Below the pieces are notes generated by a model. The model saw nothing but the letters and a program-made list of their open reading frames with translations. It was not told the origin of the DNA and did no database searches. Shown here one piece after another: positions 7,661-16,219 of a stretch of DNA of 64,000 nt (position 1 is the first letter of the stretch; each line of letters starts with the position of its first letter). Position numbers and translations under genes: made by a program. The stretch comes from Microbacterium pygmaeum (GTDB lineage: Bacteria > Actinomycetota > Actinomycetes > Actinomycetales > Microbacteriaceae): assembly GCF_900100885.1 (NCBI RefSeq), contig NZ_LT629692.1, forward strand, positions 2,914,001 through 2,978,000, in the 5' to 3' direction.

Positions 7661-8830
7661 TTCAGGCCGGTCGGCTCGCGAGGCGTCGACCTCGATGACG
7701 ATCACCATCGCCGCAAGCAGGACGGCGGCGACCACATACTCCCCCGCGGGCAGAAGTCCCGCGAGCCCGATCAGCACCGCGCCCGCCACCACCGCAGCGG
7801 AGGTCCATCGGGCGACGCTCGGCCGCAGCAGGATCGCCCAGGCGCTGAGTGCGAACAGGGCGATCGGCAGGGTGAGCGCGAGACCGGCGATCGCGTGCGA
7901 GACCTCCGTGTGTCCGGTGATCTCGTCGATCTCGACCTCGACTCCCGCCGACACCGCGCCGGCCGCGGCGAAGATGACGTAGTGCAGATAGCCGAAGCGG
8001 AATCCCGAGGTGAGACTTCCGAGGCGTCCGTGCTGCTCTCGGGCGAAGTACAGCCACCAGATCCCGGCGGTCACCGCCAGACCAGAGGCGGAAAGACCCA
8101 GCAGCTCGGGAACGTGCTCACCCTCGGCGAGCGCATCGAACATCGCGTTGGCCGACGCGAGCAGACTCTCGCCGAGCAGCAGCAGGGTGAACAGCCCGAA
8201 CCTCTCCGCGATGTGGTGCGGATGCCAGGGCGTCCGGCCGCCGGACTCCGCCCACACCGGCACGGCGAGCTCCGCTGCGACGAGGACGAAGAACGTCCAG
8301 AACGCGGCGGAGCCGTCGAGCAGGTACAGGCGCGCCACCCACAGGACCTGCACGAGGGCGATGCCGATCGCGAAGCGCAGCGCGGTGGACCGAGCGGCCC
8401 GATCGGATGCCGCAGCCCGCAACCACTGCGCCACCATGGCGAGCCGCATGATCACATACCCCCACGTGACGACGAGGAAGTCGAACTCCACCATCGCCGC
8501 GTGGATGCCGGCCGCCAGCACCAGCACGCCCGCCATCTGCACGATCGTCAGCAGACGGTACAGCCAATCGTCCGTGTCGAACGCTGAGGCGAACCACGTG
8601 AAGTTCATCCACGCCCACCAGATCGCGAAGAAGACCATCAGATAGGCGAGCACCCCCTGCCCGACGTGATCCTCGCTGATCAGGTGGTGCAGGTTCTGCG
8701 AGGCCTGCGAGACGGCGACGACGAAGACGAGGTCGAACAACAGCTCCAGCGGGGTCGCGACGCGATGGCGCTCGGCCAGATCGCGCGGTTGCATGCGTCG
8801 CAGGCCCAGGCGGGAGAGCACATCGGTCAT
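7640..8830 (-). CDS. low-temperature-requirement protein A (LtrA) family
   Basis: A 396-residue multi-pass membrane protein. The LtrA hallmark is near the N-terminus: RVATPLELLFDLVFVVAVSQ, then FFAIWWAWMNFTWFASAFDT. About ten hydrophobic segments follow, with HHIAERFGLFTLLLLGES in the middle, another family motif. LtrA was named from cold-sensitive Listeria mutants, but its biochemical role is not known. It is convergent with the GNAT gene (overlap 21 bp) and divergent from the S4 gene (38 bp gap). Confidence 0.88.
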   Translation of the reverse strand: MTDVLSRLGLRRMQPRDLAERHRVATPLELLFDLVFVVAVSQASQNLHHLISEDHVGQGVLAYLMVFFAIWWAWMNFTWFASAFDTDDWLYRLLTIVQMAGVLVLAAGIHAAMVEFDFLVVTWGYVIMRLAMVAQWLRAAASDRAARSTALRFAIGIALVQVLWVARLYLLDGSAAFWTFFVLVAAELAVPVWAESGGRTPWHPHHIAERFGLFTLLLLGESLLASANAMFDALAEGEHVPELLGLSASGLAVTAGIWWLYFAREQHGRLGSLTSGFRFGYLHYVIFAAAGAVSAGVEVEIDEITGHTEVSHAIAGLALTLPIALFALSAWAILLRPSVARWTSAAVVAGAVLIGLAGLLPAGEYVVAAVLLAAMVIVIEVDASRADRPESARPEV

Positions 8831-8868
8831 GGGACGATTATGACGGTGCGGGAGGGAGGGACGAGGCG

Positions 8869-9249
8869 ATGACGGATGCTGCGGTGCGTGTCGATGCGTG
8901 GCTGTGGGCGGTCCGGGTCTACAAGACCCGCTCCGCTGCGACCACGGCGTGTCGGGCCGGCCATGTGCGGGTCAACGGCGAGCGCGCGAAGGCCGCCCAG
9001 CCGGTGCGGATCGGCGACGAGCTGCGCGTGCGGATCGCCGGATTCGACCGGATCCTCGTGGTACGCCAGACGATCTCCAAGCGCGTCGGCGCGGTCCCGG
9101 CCGCGGCGGCTGTCGATGACCAGACGCCGCCTCCACCGCCGCGCGAGGAACGGGCGATGGTGCCGTTCCGCGACCGGGGTGCCGGCCGCCCCACCAAGCG
9201 GGAGCGCCGCGACCTCGAGAAGCTGCGCGGCCGCGATCAGGACAGCTGA
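8869..9249 (+). CDS. S4-domain RNA-binding protein (Hsp15-like)
   Basis: A 126-residue protein with an S4 RNA-binding domain at residues 6-55 (RVDAWLWAVRVYKTRSAATT, then VRVNGERAKAAQPVRIGDEL) and a basic, Pro-containing tail (RPTKRERRDLEKLRG). This matches the heat-shock protein 15/YabO group, which binds stalled 50S subunits with nascent tRNA in E. coli. Expected to be cytosolic and ribosome-associated. It overlaps the convergent Nudix-NYN gene by 13 bp. Confidence 0.85.
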   Translation: MTDAAVRVDAWLWAVRVYKTRSAATTACRAGHVRVNGERAKAAQPVRIGDELRVRIAGFDRILVVRQTISKRVGAVPAAAAVDDQTPPPPPREERAMVPFRDRGAGRPTKRERRDLEKLRGRDQDS

Positions 9250-10136
9250 TCCCGCAGCCACCGGGTGCCGTGCACGGTTGCGCCCGCCTCGGTGACCCGG
9301 CGGCCGAGCTCCCGGTCGCTGGAGACGACGCAGACCCGCCGGTCGCCTGTGACGAGCCGCCGGACCTCGGTCACGATCGTGTCGTCGCCGGACCCCGGTG
9401 CATCCGCGACCTGCACACCGGCGGTGGAGGCGACGCCTCGCGCGCCGCCTTCGACCACGACGATCCACTCCGGGAACCACGTGTCCTCGCCGAGCCCGAG
9501 CAGCTCTCCCGGCACGCCGATCGCCGCCAGCGCCGTGATCCTCCCGACGAGGCTCGCCGCCGCGCCGGCGCGGTCCTTCCACCATCCGTCGGGGACCGAG
9601 CCGACCACGTTCGCCGCGTCAACGACGATCGCCGGCCGGAGCCCCAGCGTGGAGCGGAGCTGAGCCCACGACGCGGCGAAGCCCGGATGCAGCGGCTTGG
9701 ACTCGACCTCGTCGATCGGCACCCATGCCAGCTCGCGGCTCTCGGGATCGCTGATGGTGGGCTCGAACGGGCGGATCACGTCGGCGACGAGGGTGGCATA
9801 GGACCAGTAGCCGAGGTCGAGGACACTCATCAGACGCGGTCGGACCGCGGCATCCGGAACTCCCGCCTCCTCCGCCGCTTCGCGCAGCGCGCCCGCCGTT
9901 GCCGACTCGCCCTCGTGCCGCGCTCCGCCGGGCAGCGCCCACGTGTCGCCGAAGTGCGACCACGACACGCGATGCTGCAGCAGCACGCCGCGCTCGGGGT
10001 CGAGGGCGAGCAGCCCCGCGGCGCCGAAGCGCCCCCAGTACCGCTCCCCGCCCGGTGCGACCACCCAGGCGTCACCGGGGTCGCGCGGCCCGCTCGGGCG
10101 GCGCGACTCACCTGGTGCGGGGGGCTCGATCGTCAC
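9237..10136 (-). CDS. two-domain protein: Nudix hydrolase plus NYN/PIN-like domain
   Basis: A 299-residue fusion. The N-terminal Nudix domain (about 20-160) has an exact Nudix box from Gly71 to Gly92, with Glu77, Arg85-Glu86 and Glu89-Glu90 placed as the consensus needs for Mg2+ and pyrophosphate cleavage. Residues 168-299 look like a NYN/PIN-like nuclease fold: AIVVDAANVVGS (Asp173, Asn176), GSGDDTIV (Asp251, Asp252) and VVSSDRELGRR (Asp274) supply the usual acidic cluster. The pairing suggests an enzyme acting on a nucleotide-modified RNA end or a nucleotide signal, but that is inference. Start ATG 10136. Confidence 0.8.
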   Translation of the reverse strand: MTIEPPAPGESRRPSGPRDPGDAWVVAPGGERYWGRFGAAGLLALDPERGVLLQHRVSWSHFGDTWALPGGARHEGESATAGALREAAEEAGVPDAAVRPRLMSVLDLGYWSYATLVADVIRPFEPTISDPESRELAWVPIDEVESKPLHPGFAASWAQLRSTLGLRPAIVVDAANVVGSVPDGWWKDRAGAAASLVGRITALAAIGVPGELLGLGEDTWFPEWIVVVEGGARGVASTAGVQVADAPGSGDDTIVTEVRRLVTGDRRVCVVSSDRELGRRVTEAGATVHGTRWLRDQLS

Positions 10137-10237
10137 CCTGCCAGCCTGTCACACCGGCGTGGTGCCGCAGCCACGCATGTGCGATCGGCATGCCCGCCGG
10201 ACCCCGCGATCTCGCCGGATTCCCGCAGAATGACGGA

Positions 10238-10660
10238 ATGGATTGCGAGCTCGACGACGCTCCCGCGCGCCTGCAACGCGACGTCATCTGGGGATGGCTG
10301 TCCACGGATGCCTACTGGGGTCGCTGGCGCTCCCGCGCCGATATCGATGCGCAGATCGACTCGTCGTGGCGCATCGTGGGGGCATACCGGTCCGACACAG
10401 GCGAACAGGTGGGGTTCGCGAGGGCCACCTCGGACGGGGTCGGCTTCGCCTATCTCGCGGACGTGTTCGTCCTCGACGCGCACCGGGGGCACAGCCTCGG
10501 CAAGCGGCTTATGTCGCTCATGATCGATGACGGTCCCGGTCGGGATTTCCGCTGGGTGCTCTTCACCGCAGACGCGCACGGCCTGTACGAGCAGTTCGGT
10601 TTCGCCGCGCCCGATCACACCGCAATGGTGCGGCCGCCCGCCAAGCCGGCGATCGGCTAG
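10238..10660 (+). CDS. small GNAT-family N-acetyltransferase
   Basis: A 140-residue GNAT. The CoA-binding motif is DAHRGHSLGKRLM at about residues 82-94, preceded by the beta-strand YLADVFVLD and followed by WVLFTADAHGLYEQFGF, the typical C-terminal part. Similar to small YjdJ/Acetyltransf_1 proteins; substrate unknown. ATG 10238 fits the start of the fold; an in-frame ATG further upstream would add about 17 residues. It converges on der with a 4 bp overlap of the two stops. Confidence 0.82.
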   Translation: MDCELDDAPARLQRDVIWGWLSTDAYWGRWRSRADIDAQIDSSWRIVGAYRSDTGEQVGFARATSDGVGFAYLADVFVLDAHRGHSLGKRLMSLMIDDGPGRDFRWVLFTADAHGLYEQFGFAAPDHTAMVRPPAKPAIG

Positions 10661-12183
10661 GCGCGCTGGCGCTTCTCGCGCACGCGCATGTTCGTGATGA
10701 TCGGGGTTCCTTCGAAGCCCCAGATCTCCCGCAGGCGACGCTGGATGAAGCGGCGGTAGCCCGGGTCGAGGAACCCGGTCGTGAACAGCACGAACGTCGG
10801 CGGACGCGTGGAGGCCTGCGTTCCGAACAGGATGCGCGGCTGCTTACCGCCCCGCAGCGGATGCGGGTGCTCGGCGACCAGCTCGGCCAGGAACGCGTTG
10901 AACTTCCCCGTCGGGATGCGGGTGTCCCACGACTCGAGTGCGGTCTCCAGCGCGGGGACCAGCCGATCGAGGTGACGGCCGGTGCGCGCGGAGATGTTGA
11001 CGCGCGGCGCCCATGCGACGTGGGCGAGGTCCTGCTCGATCTCGCGCTCGAGGTAGCGACGGCGGTCGGCGTTCTCGAGATCGACGTCGTTGAGGCGGTC
11101 CCATTTGTTGAAGGCGAGGACGAGCGCGCGACCGGATTCGATCACCAGGTCGATGATCCGCACGTCCTGCTCGCTCAGCGACTCGCTGACGTCGAGGACG
11201 ACGACAGCCACCTCCGCCTTCTCCAGCGCGGCCGATGTGCGAAGGCTCGCGTAGAAGTCGGCACCCTGCTGCAGGTGGACCCGACGGCGGATGCCGGCGG
11301 TGTCGACGAATCGCCACAGTCTGCCGCCCAGCTCGACCAGTTCGTCGACCGGGTCGCGTGTGGTGCCTGCCAGATCGTTGACGACGACGCGCTCCTCGCC
11401 GGCGGCCTTGTTCAGCAGCGAGGACTTGCCGACGTTCGGGCGGCCGAGGATGGCGACCCGTCGCGGACCGCCGACCTCGTGTCCTGCGACGGCGGAGATC
11501 TCCGGGAGGACTTTCATGACCTCGTCGAGGAGGTCGGCGACTCCGCGACCGTGGATCGCTGAGACCGGGTACGGATTGCCCAGACCCAGGCTCCACAGCG
11601 CGGCGGCTTCGGGTTCGTGGCGGGCGTCGTCGATCTTGTTGGCGACGAGGAAGACCGGCTTGCCGCTCTTGCGCAGCAGGCGAACGACGTGCTCGTCGGT
11701 GGAGGTCGCCCCCACCATCGCGTCGACGACGAACAGCACGACATCGCACAGGTCGATCGCGATCTCCGCCTGGGCGGCGACCGAGGCGTCGATACCGCGG
11801 GCATCAGGCTCCCACCCGCCCGTGTCGACGACCGTGAAGCGGCGATCCATCCACTCTGCCTTGTACGTGACGCGGTCGCGGGTCACGCCCGGCGTGTCCT
11901 CGACGACTGCCTCGCGCCGGCCGAGGATGCGGTTCACGAGTGCGGACTTGCCGACGTTCGGACGCCCCACGATCGCGACGACCGGCAGCGCGGGGAAGTA
12001 CTCGATGCCGTCCTCGCCGAGCGTGAGTCCCTCGAGCAGATCCGCGTCTTCCTCATCGAGCTCGTAGTCGGCGAGGCTGGCGCGCAGGGTCGCAGCGCGC
12101 TGCTCGGCCAGTTCCTCGTCGAGGTTGGCGAGGTTCTCGGCGATGTTGTCGTCGCCGCCCTCGTACTCGTCTTCAGCGCCCAT
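10657..12183 (-). CDS. der: ribosome-biogenesis GTPase Der (EngA)
   Basis: A 508-residue tandem GTPase needed for 50S subunit assembly. Domain 1 has GRPNVGKS at 73-80, DTGG at 120-123 and NKID at 182-185. Domain 2 has GRPNVGKS at 247-254, DTAG at 294-297 and NKWD at 359-362. A KH-like domain fills the last 100 residues. An acidic N-terminal extension of about 65 residues precedes domain 1, as in other Actinobacteria. ATG 12183 has AGGAG upstream and overlaps the cmk stop by 11 bp, so the two are translationally coupled. Confidence 0.97.
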   Translation of the reverse strand: MGAEDEYEGGDDNIAENLANLDEELAEQRAATLRASLADYELDEEDADLLEGLTLGEDGIEYFPALPVVAIVGRPNVGKSALVNRILGRREAVVEDTPGVTRDRVTYKAEWMDRRFTVVDTGGWEPDARGIDASVAAQAEIAIDLCDVVLFVVDAMVGATSTDEHVVRLLRKSGKPVFLVANKIDDARHEPEAAALWSLGLGNPYPVSAIHGRGVADLLDEVMKVLPEISAVAGHEVGGPRRVAILGRPNVGKSSLLNKAAGEERVVVNDLAGTTRDPVDELVELGGRLWRFVDTAGIRRRVHLQQGADFYASLRTSAALEKAEVAVVVLDVSESLSEQDVRIIDLVIESGRALVLAFNKWDRLNDVDLENADRRRYLEREIEQDLAHVAWAPRVNISARTGRHLDRLVPALETALESWDTRIPTGKFNAFLAELVAEHPHPLRGGKQPRILFGTQASTRPPTFVLFTTGFLDPGYRRFIQRRLREIWGFEGTPIITNMRVREKRQRA

Positions 12184-12907
12184 GATGCGCTCCTGTCTGT
12201 GTGGAAAGAGCCGTTCGGACGACGTCCAGGACGGCATCGACGGTCTGTGTGAAATCGAGGTCGGTCGAATCGACGACCGTGACGCCGGGTGCGGCGGTGA
12301 GGAAGTCCACGACCGAGGAATCGGATGCGTCGCGGCGGTGCAGCGCGGCGGCCACCACTGAGGCGTCCTGGTCGACGAGTTCGGAACTGCGCCGCGCCGC
12401 CCGCACGGCCGGGTCGGCGGTCAGCAGGATGCGCACCGGCGCGTCCGGCGCGACGACGGTGGTGATGTCGCGGCCCTCGACGACGACGCCAGGTCGGTCG
12501 GACTCCGAGACCAGCGAGCGGAACAGCGCGGTGAGTGTTTGGCGCACGGCCGGCACCCGGGCGATGCCGCTCACGGCGTCGGTCACGCGCGGCTCGCGGA
12601 TCGCCGCGGTGACATCGACATCCCCGACGCGCACCCGATTGTCGTCGGGGTCCAACGAGATCGTGTAGTCGAAGTCGCCGCTGACATCGAGCACTGCAGT
12701 CGAATCCGATGTGTCGATACCGTGGTCCAGGGCATGCCAGGCGAGCGCGCGGTAGGCGGCACCGGTGTCGAGGTAACCGAAACCGAGCCGGCGCGCGACC
12801 TGGGTGGCGACGCTGGACTTGCCGCTGCCGGCGGGGCCGTCGATGGCCACCACGGTCACGTCGCGTCGCGGCATCCCGCTTCCGGCTTCCGTCGAATCGC
12901 TAGTCAT
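12173..12907 (-). CDS. cmk: cytidylate kinase
   Basis: A 244-residue CMP/dCMP kinase: ATP + (d)CMP to ADP + (d)CDP. The P-loop GPAGSGKSS is at residues 24-32, followed by YLDTGAAYRALAW and VVEGRDITTVVAPDAPVRI, both CMP-kinase signatures, and AARRSSEL in the lid. ATG 12907 overlaps the tyrA stop by 8 bases. The cmk-der pair is near-universal in Actinobacteria. A later ATG at MPRRDVTV would also keep the fold intact. Confidence 0.95.
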   Translation of the reverse strand: MTSDSTEAGSGMPRRDVTVVAIDGPAGSGKSSVATQVARRLGFGYLDTGAAYRALAWHALDHGIDTSDSTAVLDVSGDFDYTISLDPDDNRVRVGDVDVTAAIREPRVTDAVSGIARVPAVRQTLTALFRSLVSESDRPGVVVEGRDITTVVAPDAPVRILLTADPAVRAARRSSELVDQDASVVAAALHRRDASDSSVVDFLTAAPGVTVVDSTDLDFTQTVDAVLDVVRTALSTQTGAHHGR

Positions 12908-14033
12908 TGGTGGTGCTCGCAATCTTCCAGCCGCGTTCCTGGAGTCCCTCGACGGCTCGGCGGAGCGCAGTGGGGTCGACGCTGACCTCAGCGAGGCCGA
13001 ACTGCGCGCCCGGAGAGTGCTCGAGTCGCAGATCTTCGACGTTCACCTCGAGTTCGCCGAAGTCGCCGAACAGACGCCCGAGCTGGCCGGGAGTGTCATC
13101 CACCATGACGACGAACTGGTCGAATCGACGATTCTGCCCGTGCTTGCCGGGCAGACGCTCGACACCGTCGTTCCCGCGGCGGATGGTATCGGCAACCGCC
13201 CGACGCGACCCTGGCGCCTCGGGTGCGCGCAGAGCGTCGGCGACGGCGCTCAGATCGACCGCGAGCGCGTCGAGCACGTCGACGACGGGTTCGGCGTTCG
13301 CACCGAGGATCTGGACCCACAGTTCCGGAGCGGATGCCGCGATGCGCGTCGTGTCTCGCACCCCTTGACCGGCCAGGCGCAGCGAGGCGTCCTGGGCGTC
13401 GAGGAAGCGACCGGCCAGCAGGCTCGCCACCAGCTGCGGCACGTGCGAGACGAGGGCGACGGAGCGGTCGTGGTCCTCCGGTGTCATCTCGATCGGTGTG
13501 GCACCCACGTCCAGGGCGAGCGCCTCGACCAGCGCCAGGTCCGCCGCAGAGGTCTCCTCGTCGCGGCAGACCACCCACGGCCGCCCGACGAAGATGTCCG
13601 CACGCGCGGAGATCGCGCCGCCGCGTTCGCGACCTGCCATCGGATGCGAGCCGATGTAGTGCGTCAGGTCGATGCCGCGTTCCCGCAGGGTCCGCAACGG
13701 CTCGAGCTTCACGCTGGCCACATCGGTGACGACCGCGTCCGGGTACATCGCAAGTTCGCGCTCGACGACGTCGGCGGTCACGTCCGGCGGCACGGCGACG
13801 ACCACGAGTGCCGGCGCGTCGTCGGAGCGCGCTGCACGACCAGCGCCGTAGTCGATGGCCAGCCGCAGCTGCGACGGCGAGCTGTCATCGAGGATGACGT
13901 CGATGCCCCGGGCGCTCAACGCGTGACCGACGCTGGATCCGAGGAGCCCGGCGCCGACGATGCGCACCGGACCGTGCACGCGTGCGGCGAGCGGGTTCGC
14001 CGGACGCGCGCGCGTGTCGGTGGATTCGCTCAC
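12900..14033 (-). CDS. tyrA: prephenate dehydrogenase with C-terminal ACT domain
   Basis: A 377-residue enzyme converting prephenate to 4-hydroxyphenylpyruvate (tyrosine pathway); the actinobacterial type may use arogenate too. The NAD(P) loop GAGLLGSSVG is at residues 27-36. The substrate-site motif GSHPMAGRERGG is near 128, and HDRSVALVSHVPQL near 187. Residues about 303-377 form an ACT domain (FVVMVDDTPGQLGRLFGDFG), suggesting feedback control by an amino acid. It overlaps rluB by 4 bp and cmk by 8 bp. In M. tuberculosis tyrA is not between rluB and cmk, so this placement is a lineage trait. Confidence 0.95.
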   Translation of the reverse strand: MSESTDTRARPANPLAARVHGPVRIVGAGLLGSSVGHALSARGIDVILDDSSPSQLRLAIDYGAGRAARSDDAPALVVVAVPPDVTADVVERELAMYPDAVVTDVASVKLEPLRTLRERGIDLTHYIGSHPMAGRERGGAISARADIFVGRPWVVCRDEETSAADLALVEALALDVGATPIEMTPEDHDRSVALVSHVPQLVASLLAGRFLDAQDASLRLAGQGVRDTTRIAASAPELWVQILGANAEPVVDVLDALAVDLSAVADALRAPEAPGSRRAVADTIRRGNDGVERLPGKHGQNRRFDQFVVMVDDTPGQLGRLFGDFGELEVNVEDLRLEHSPGAQFGLAEVSVDPTALRRAVEGLQERGWKIASTTND

Positions 14034-14866
14034 TCGTTCTCCTGCGGGAAAAGACCGGGATCGGTCGCGGGCGGTGACTCGTCCGTCGCGCCGCGCGCGA
14101 GAGTCAGCAGATCGCCTCGCTCCACCTTAGTCAACTCGCGAGCCCGCCCCACTGGGAGGGTTCCCAGGTGCAGCGGGCCGAATTGCCGACGGACGAGCTC
14201 GATCACAGGATGTCCGACCGCCGCCATCATGCGCCGCACGATGCGGTTGCGCCCGGAGTGCAGGGTCAGCTCCACCAGCGACCCTCCCCCGCCGTCCGAG
14301 GAGGAGAGCAGCCGCGCCTTGTCCGCCGCGATGACCCCGTCCTCCAGCTCGACGCCGCGGGTGAGCGTCGCGATGGTCTGGGCCGACACGCGCCCCTCCA
14401 CCTTGGCGACGTAGACCTTGGTCACGCCGAACGAGGGGTGCGCCAGCACGTGGGCGAGCTCCCCGTCGTTGGTCAGCACGAGCAGGCCGCTGGTGTCGGC
14501 ATCCAATCGCCCGACGTTGTAGAGCCGCTCCTCCCACGCGTCGGTGAACTCGCGAAGATCGGGCCGGCCGTGCTCATCGCGCATCGAGCTGACGACACCA
14601 CGCGGCTTGTTGAGGACCACGTACCGTTTCGAGGCATCGAGCTGGACGGCGGTGCCGTCGACGTCGACGAGGTCGCGCTCGGGGTCGATCCGCGTCCCCA
14701 GCTCCGTGACCACCTCACCGTTCACGCGGATGCGGCCGGCGACGATCATGTCCTCGACGACGCGGCGCGAGGCCACCCCGGCTGCGGCGAGCACCTTCTG
14801 CAGGCGCACCCCGTCCGCCGGTCGCTGCCCGCCCCAGCCGTCCTGTGCGTTCGTGGAGGGGCTCAT
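14030..14866 (-). CDS. rluB: 23S rRNA pseudouridine synthase RluB/RsuA family
   Basis: A 278-residue pseudouridine synthase. The S4 domain lies at residues 18-65 (LQKVLAAAGVASRR). The catalytic loop GRLDADTSGLL gives Asp122; VLNKPRGVVSS and SGRNRIVRRMMAAVGHPV complete the family. In E. coli RluB modifies U2605 of 23S rRNA; the exact site here is inferred. The start at 14866 overlaps the scpB stop by 4 bp, and its end overlaps tyrA by 4 bp. Confidence 0.93.
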   Translation of the reverse strand: MSPSTNAQDGWGGQRPADGVRLQKVLAAAGVASRRVVEDMIVAGRIRVNGEVVTELGTRIDPERDLVDVDGTAVQLDASKRYVVLNKPRGVVSSMRDEHGRPDLREFTDAWEERLYNVGRLDADTSGLLVLTNDGELAHVLAHPSFGVTKVYVAKVEGRVSAQTIATLTRGVELEDGVIAADKARLLSSSDGGGGSLVELTLHSGRNRIVRRMMAAVGHPVIELVRRQFGPLHLGTLPVGRARELTKVERGDLLTLARGATDESPPATDPGLFPQENE

Positions 14867-15423
14867 CCGCGCAGCACCTCCTCGAAACCGTCGGCGCCGT
14901 CATCCAGCAGCGGCGAGATGTGCGGCAGCTCATCCAGCGAGTTGATCCCCAGGTTGACCAGCAGGGCGTCGGTGGTGGCGTAGTTGATGGCGCCGGTCTC
15001 AGCGTCCGTGAAGGCTTCGGTGATGAGGCCACGGGCCAGCAGCGTCCGAACGACGGAATCGACGTTGACCGCGCGGATGGCCGCCACCTGGCCACGCGTC
15101 ACCGGCTGCTTGTAGGCGATGACGGCCAGCGTCTCCAGCGCAGCCTGGGAGAGCCGTGACGGCGCCTGCGTGTTCACGAACTCGGTGACCACGTCGTCGT
15201 GCTCGGCACGCACGTAGAGCCGCCAGCCTCCGCCGACCTCGCGCAACTCGAACCCGCGACGGGGTCCCCCACTCCGCCCGTCATAGTCATCCACCAAGCC
15301 TTCGATCGCCTGCCGCACCGCTGCCACGGGTGCGCCGACCGCCGTCGCCAGGCTCACCAGGCTCTGGGGCTCTTCGACGATCAACAGGATCGCCTCCAGC
15401 CGTCTGGCCACATCATCGGTCAT
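14863..15423 (-). CDS. scpB: segregation and condensation protein B
   Basis: A 186-residue ScpB, a winged-helix dimer that binds ScpA and the SMC complex in chromosome compaction and segregation. Typical segments are RRLEAILLIVEEPQSLVSLA near the start, LSQAALETLAVIAYKQPVTR in the middle and VRTLLARGLITE. The ATG at 15423 overlaps the scpA stop by 11 bp. An in-frame ATG ten codons upstream lies inside scpA and is less likely. Confidence 0.94.
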   Translation of the reverse strand: MTDDVARRLEAILLIVEEPQSLVSLATAVGAPVAAVRQAIEGLVDDYDGRSGGPRRGFELREVGGGWRLYVRAEHDDVVTEFVNTQAPSRLSQAALETLAVIAYKQPVTRGQVAAIRAVNVDSVVRTLLARGLITEAFTDAETGAINYATTDALLVNLGINSLDELPHISPLLDDGADGFEEVLRG

Positions 15424-16219
15424 AGTCGGCTCCCAAACTCGCGAGATTCTCATCAGACCACCGGTGGGCGGTCCAGCGCAGCGTCAGTTCACCGAGCGGC
15501 TCGAGCTGCTCGAACGACAGCGCCGCGTGGCGGTACAGCTCCAGCACCGACAGGAACCGCGCGACCACGACACCGGGTTGGGTCGCGCCGGCGACGAGCT
15601 CCCGGAAGCTGAGGGATCCCGCGCCCCGCAGCATCGTGACGACGATCGCCGCCTGCTCGCGGATGCTCACGAGCGGCGCGTGCAGGTGATCCAGGCCCAC
15701 GTGCGGAACCTCCCGCGGTGTCATCGCGAGGATCGCGAGCGCGGCGAAGTCGTCGAGTGAGAGCGTCCACACCAGTTCGGGGACGGCCTGGCGGTAACGC
15801 TCGTCGAGCCGCACCGACCGCGCGTGCCGGCGGTCTTCGGCCTGGAGTCCCCGTGCGAACCAGGCGGACACCTCTTTGAAGGCGCGATACTGCAGCAGGC
15901 GCGCGAAGAGCAGGTCGCGGGCCTCGAGCAGCGCGACGGATTCCGCATCCACCAGCTCGCCCTGCGGGAGGAGCCCGGCGACCTTCATGTCCAGCAGGGT
16001 GGCGGCCACCACCAGGAACTCGGAAGCCTGCTCCATCTCCTCGTCCGGATCGAGTTCGCGCAGGTACGCGATGAACTCTTGTGTCACCGCGCTGAGGGAG
16101 ACCTCGGTGATGTCCAGCTCGTGCTTGGACAGCAGTGTCAGCAGCAGATCGAACGGTCCGTCGAAGACGCCGAGCGAGACGCGGAACGGATCCTGGGACG
16201 GCTCAGGCGACGGCACCAC
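15413..16219 (-). CDS. scpA: segregation and condensation protein A (kleisin)
   Basis: A 268-residue kleisin that bridges SMC heads. FRVSLGVFDGPFDLLLTLLS at the N-terminus is the ScpA signature (SMC-neck binding), followed by LDITEVSLSAVTQEFI. The C-terminal winged helix is about residues 195-255. It begins with GTG 16219 inside the end of the parA-like gene (17 bp overlap). smc itself is not in the window. Confidence 0.94.
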   Translation of the reverse strand: MVPSPEPSQDPFRVSLGVFDGPFDLLLTLLSKHELDITEVSLSAVTQEFIAYLRELDPDEEMEQASEFLVVAATLLDMKVAGLLPQGELVDAESVALLEARDLLFARLLQYRAFKEVSAWFARGLQAEDRRHARSVRLDERYRQAVPELVWTLSLDDFAALAILAMTPREVPHVGLDHLHAPLVSIREQAAIVVTMLRGAGSLSFRELVAGATQPGVVVARFLSVLELYRHAALSFEQLEPLGELTLRWTAHRWSDENLASLGADYDR

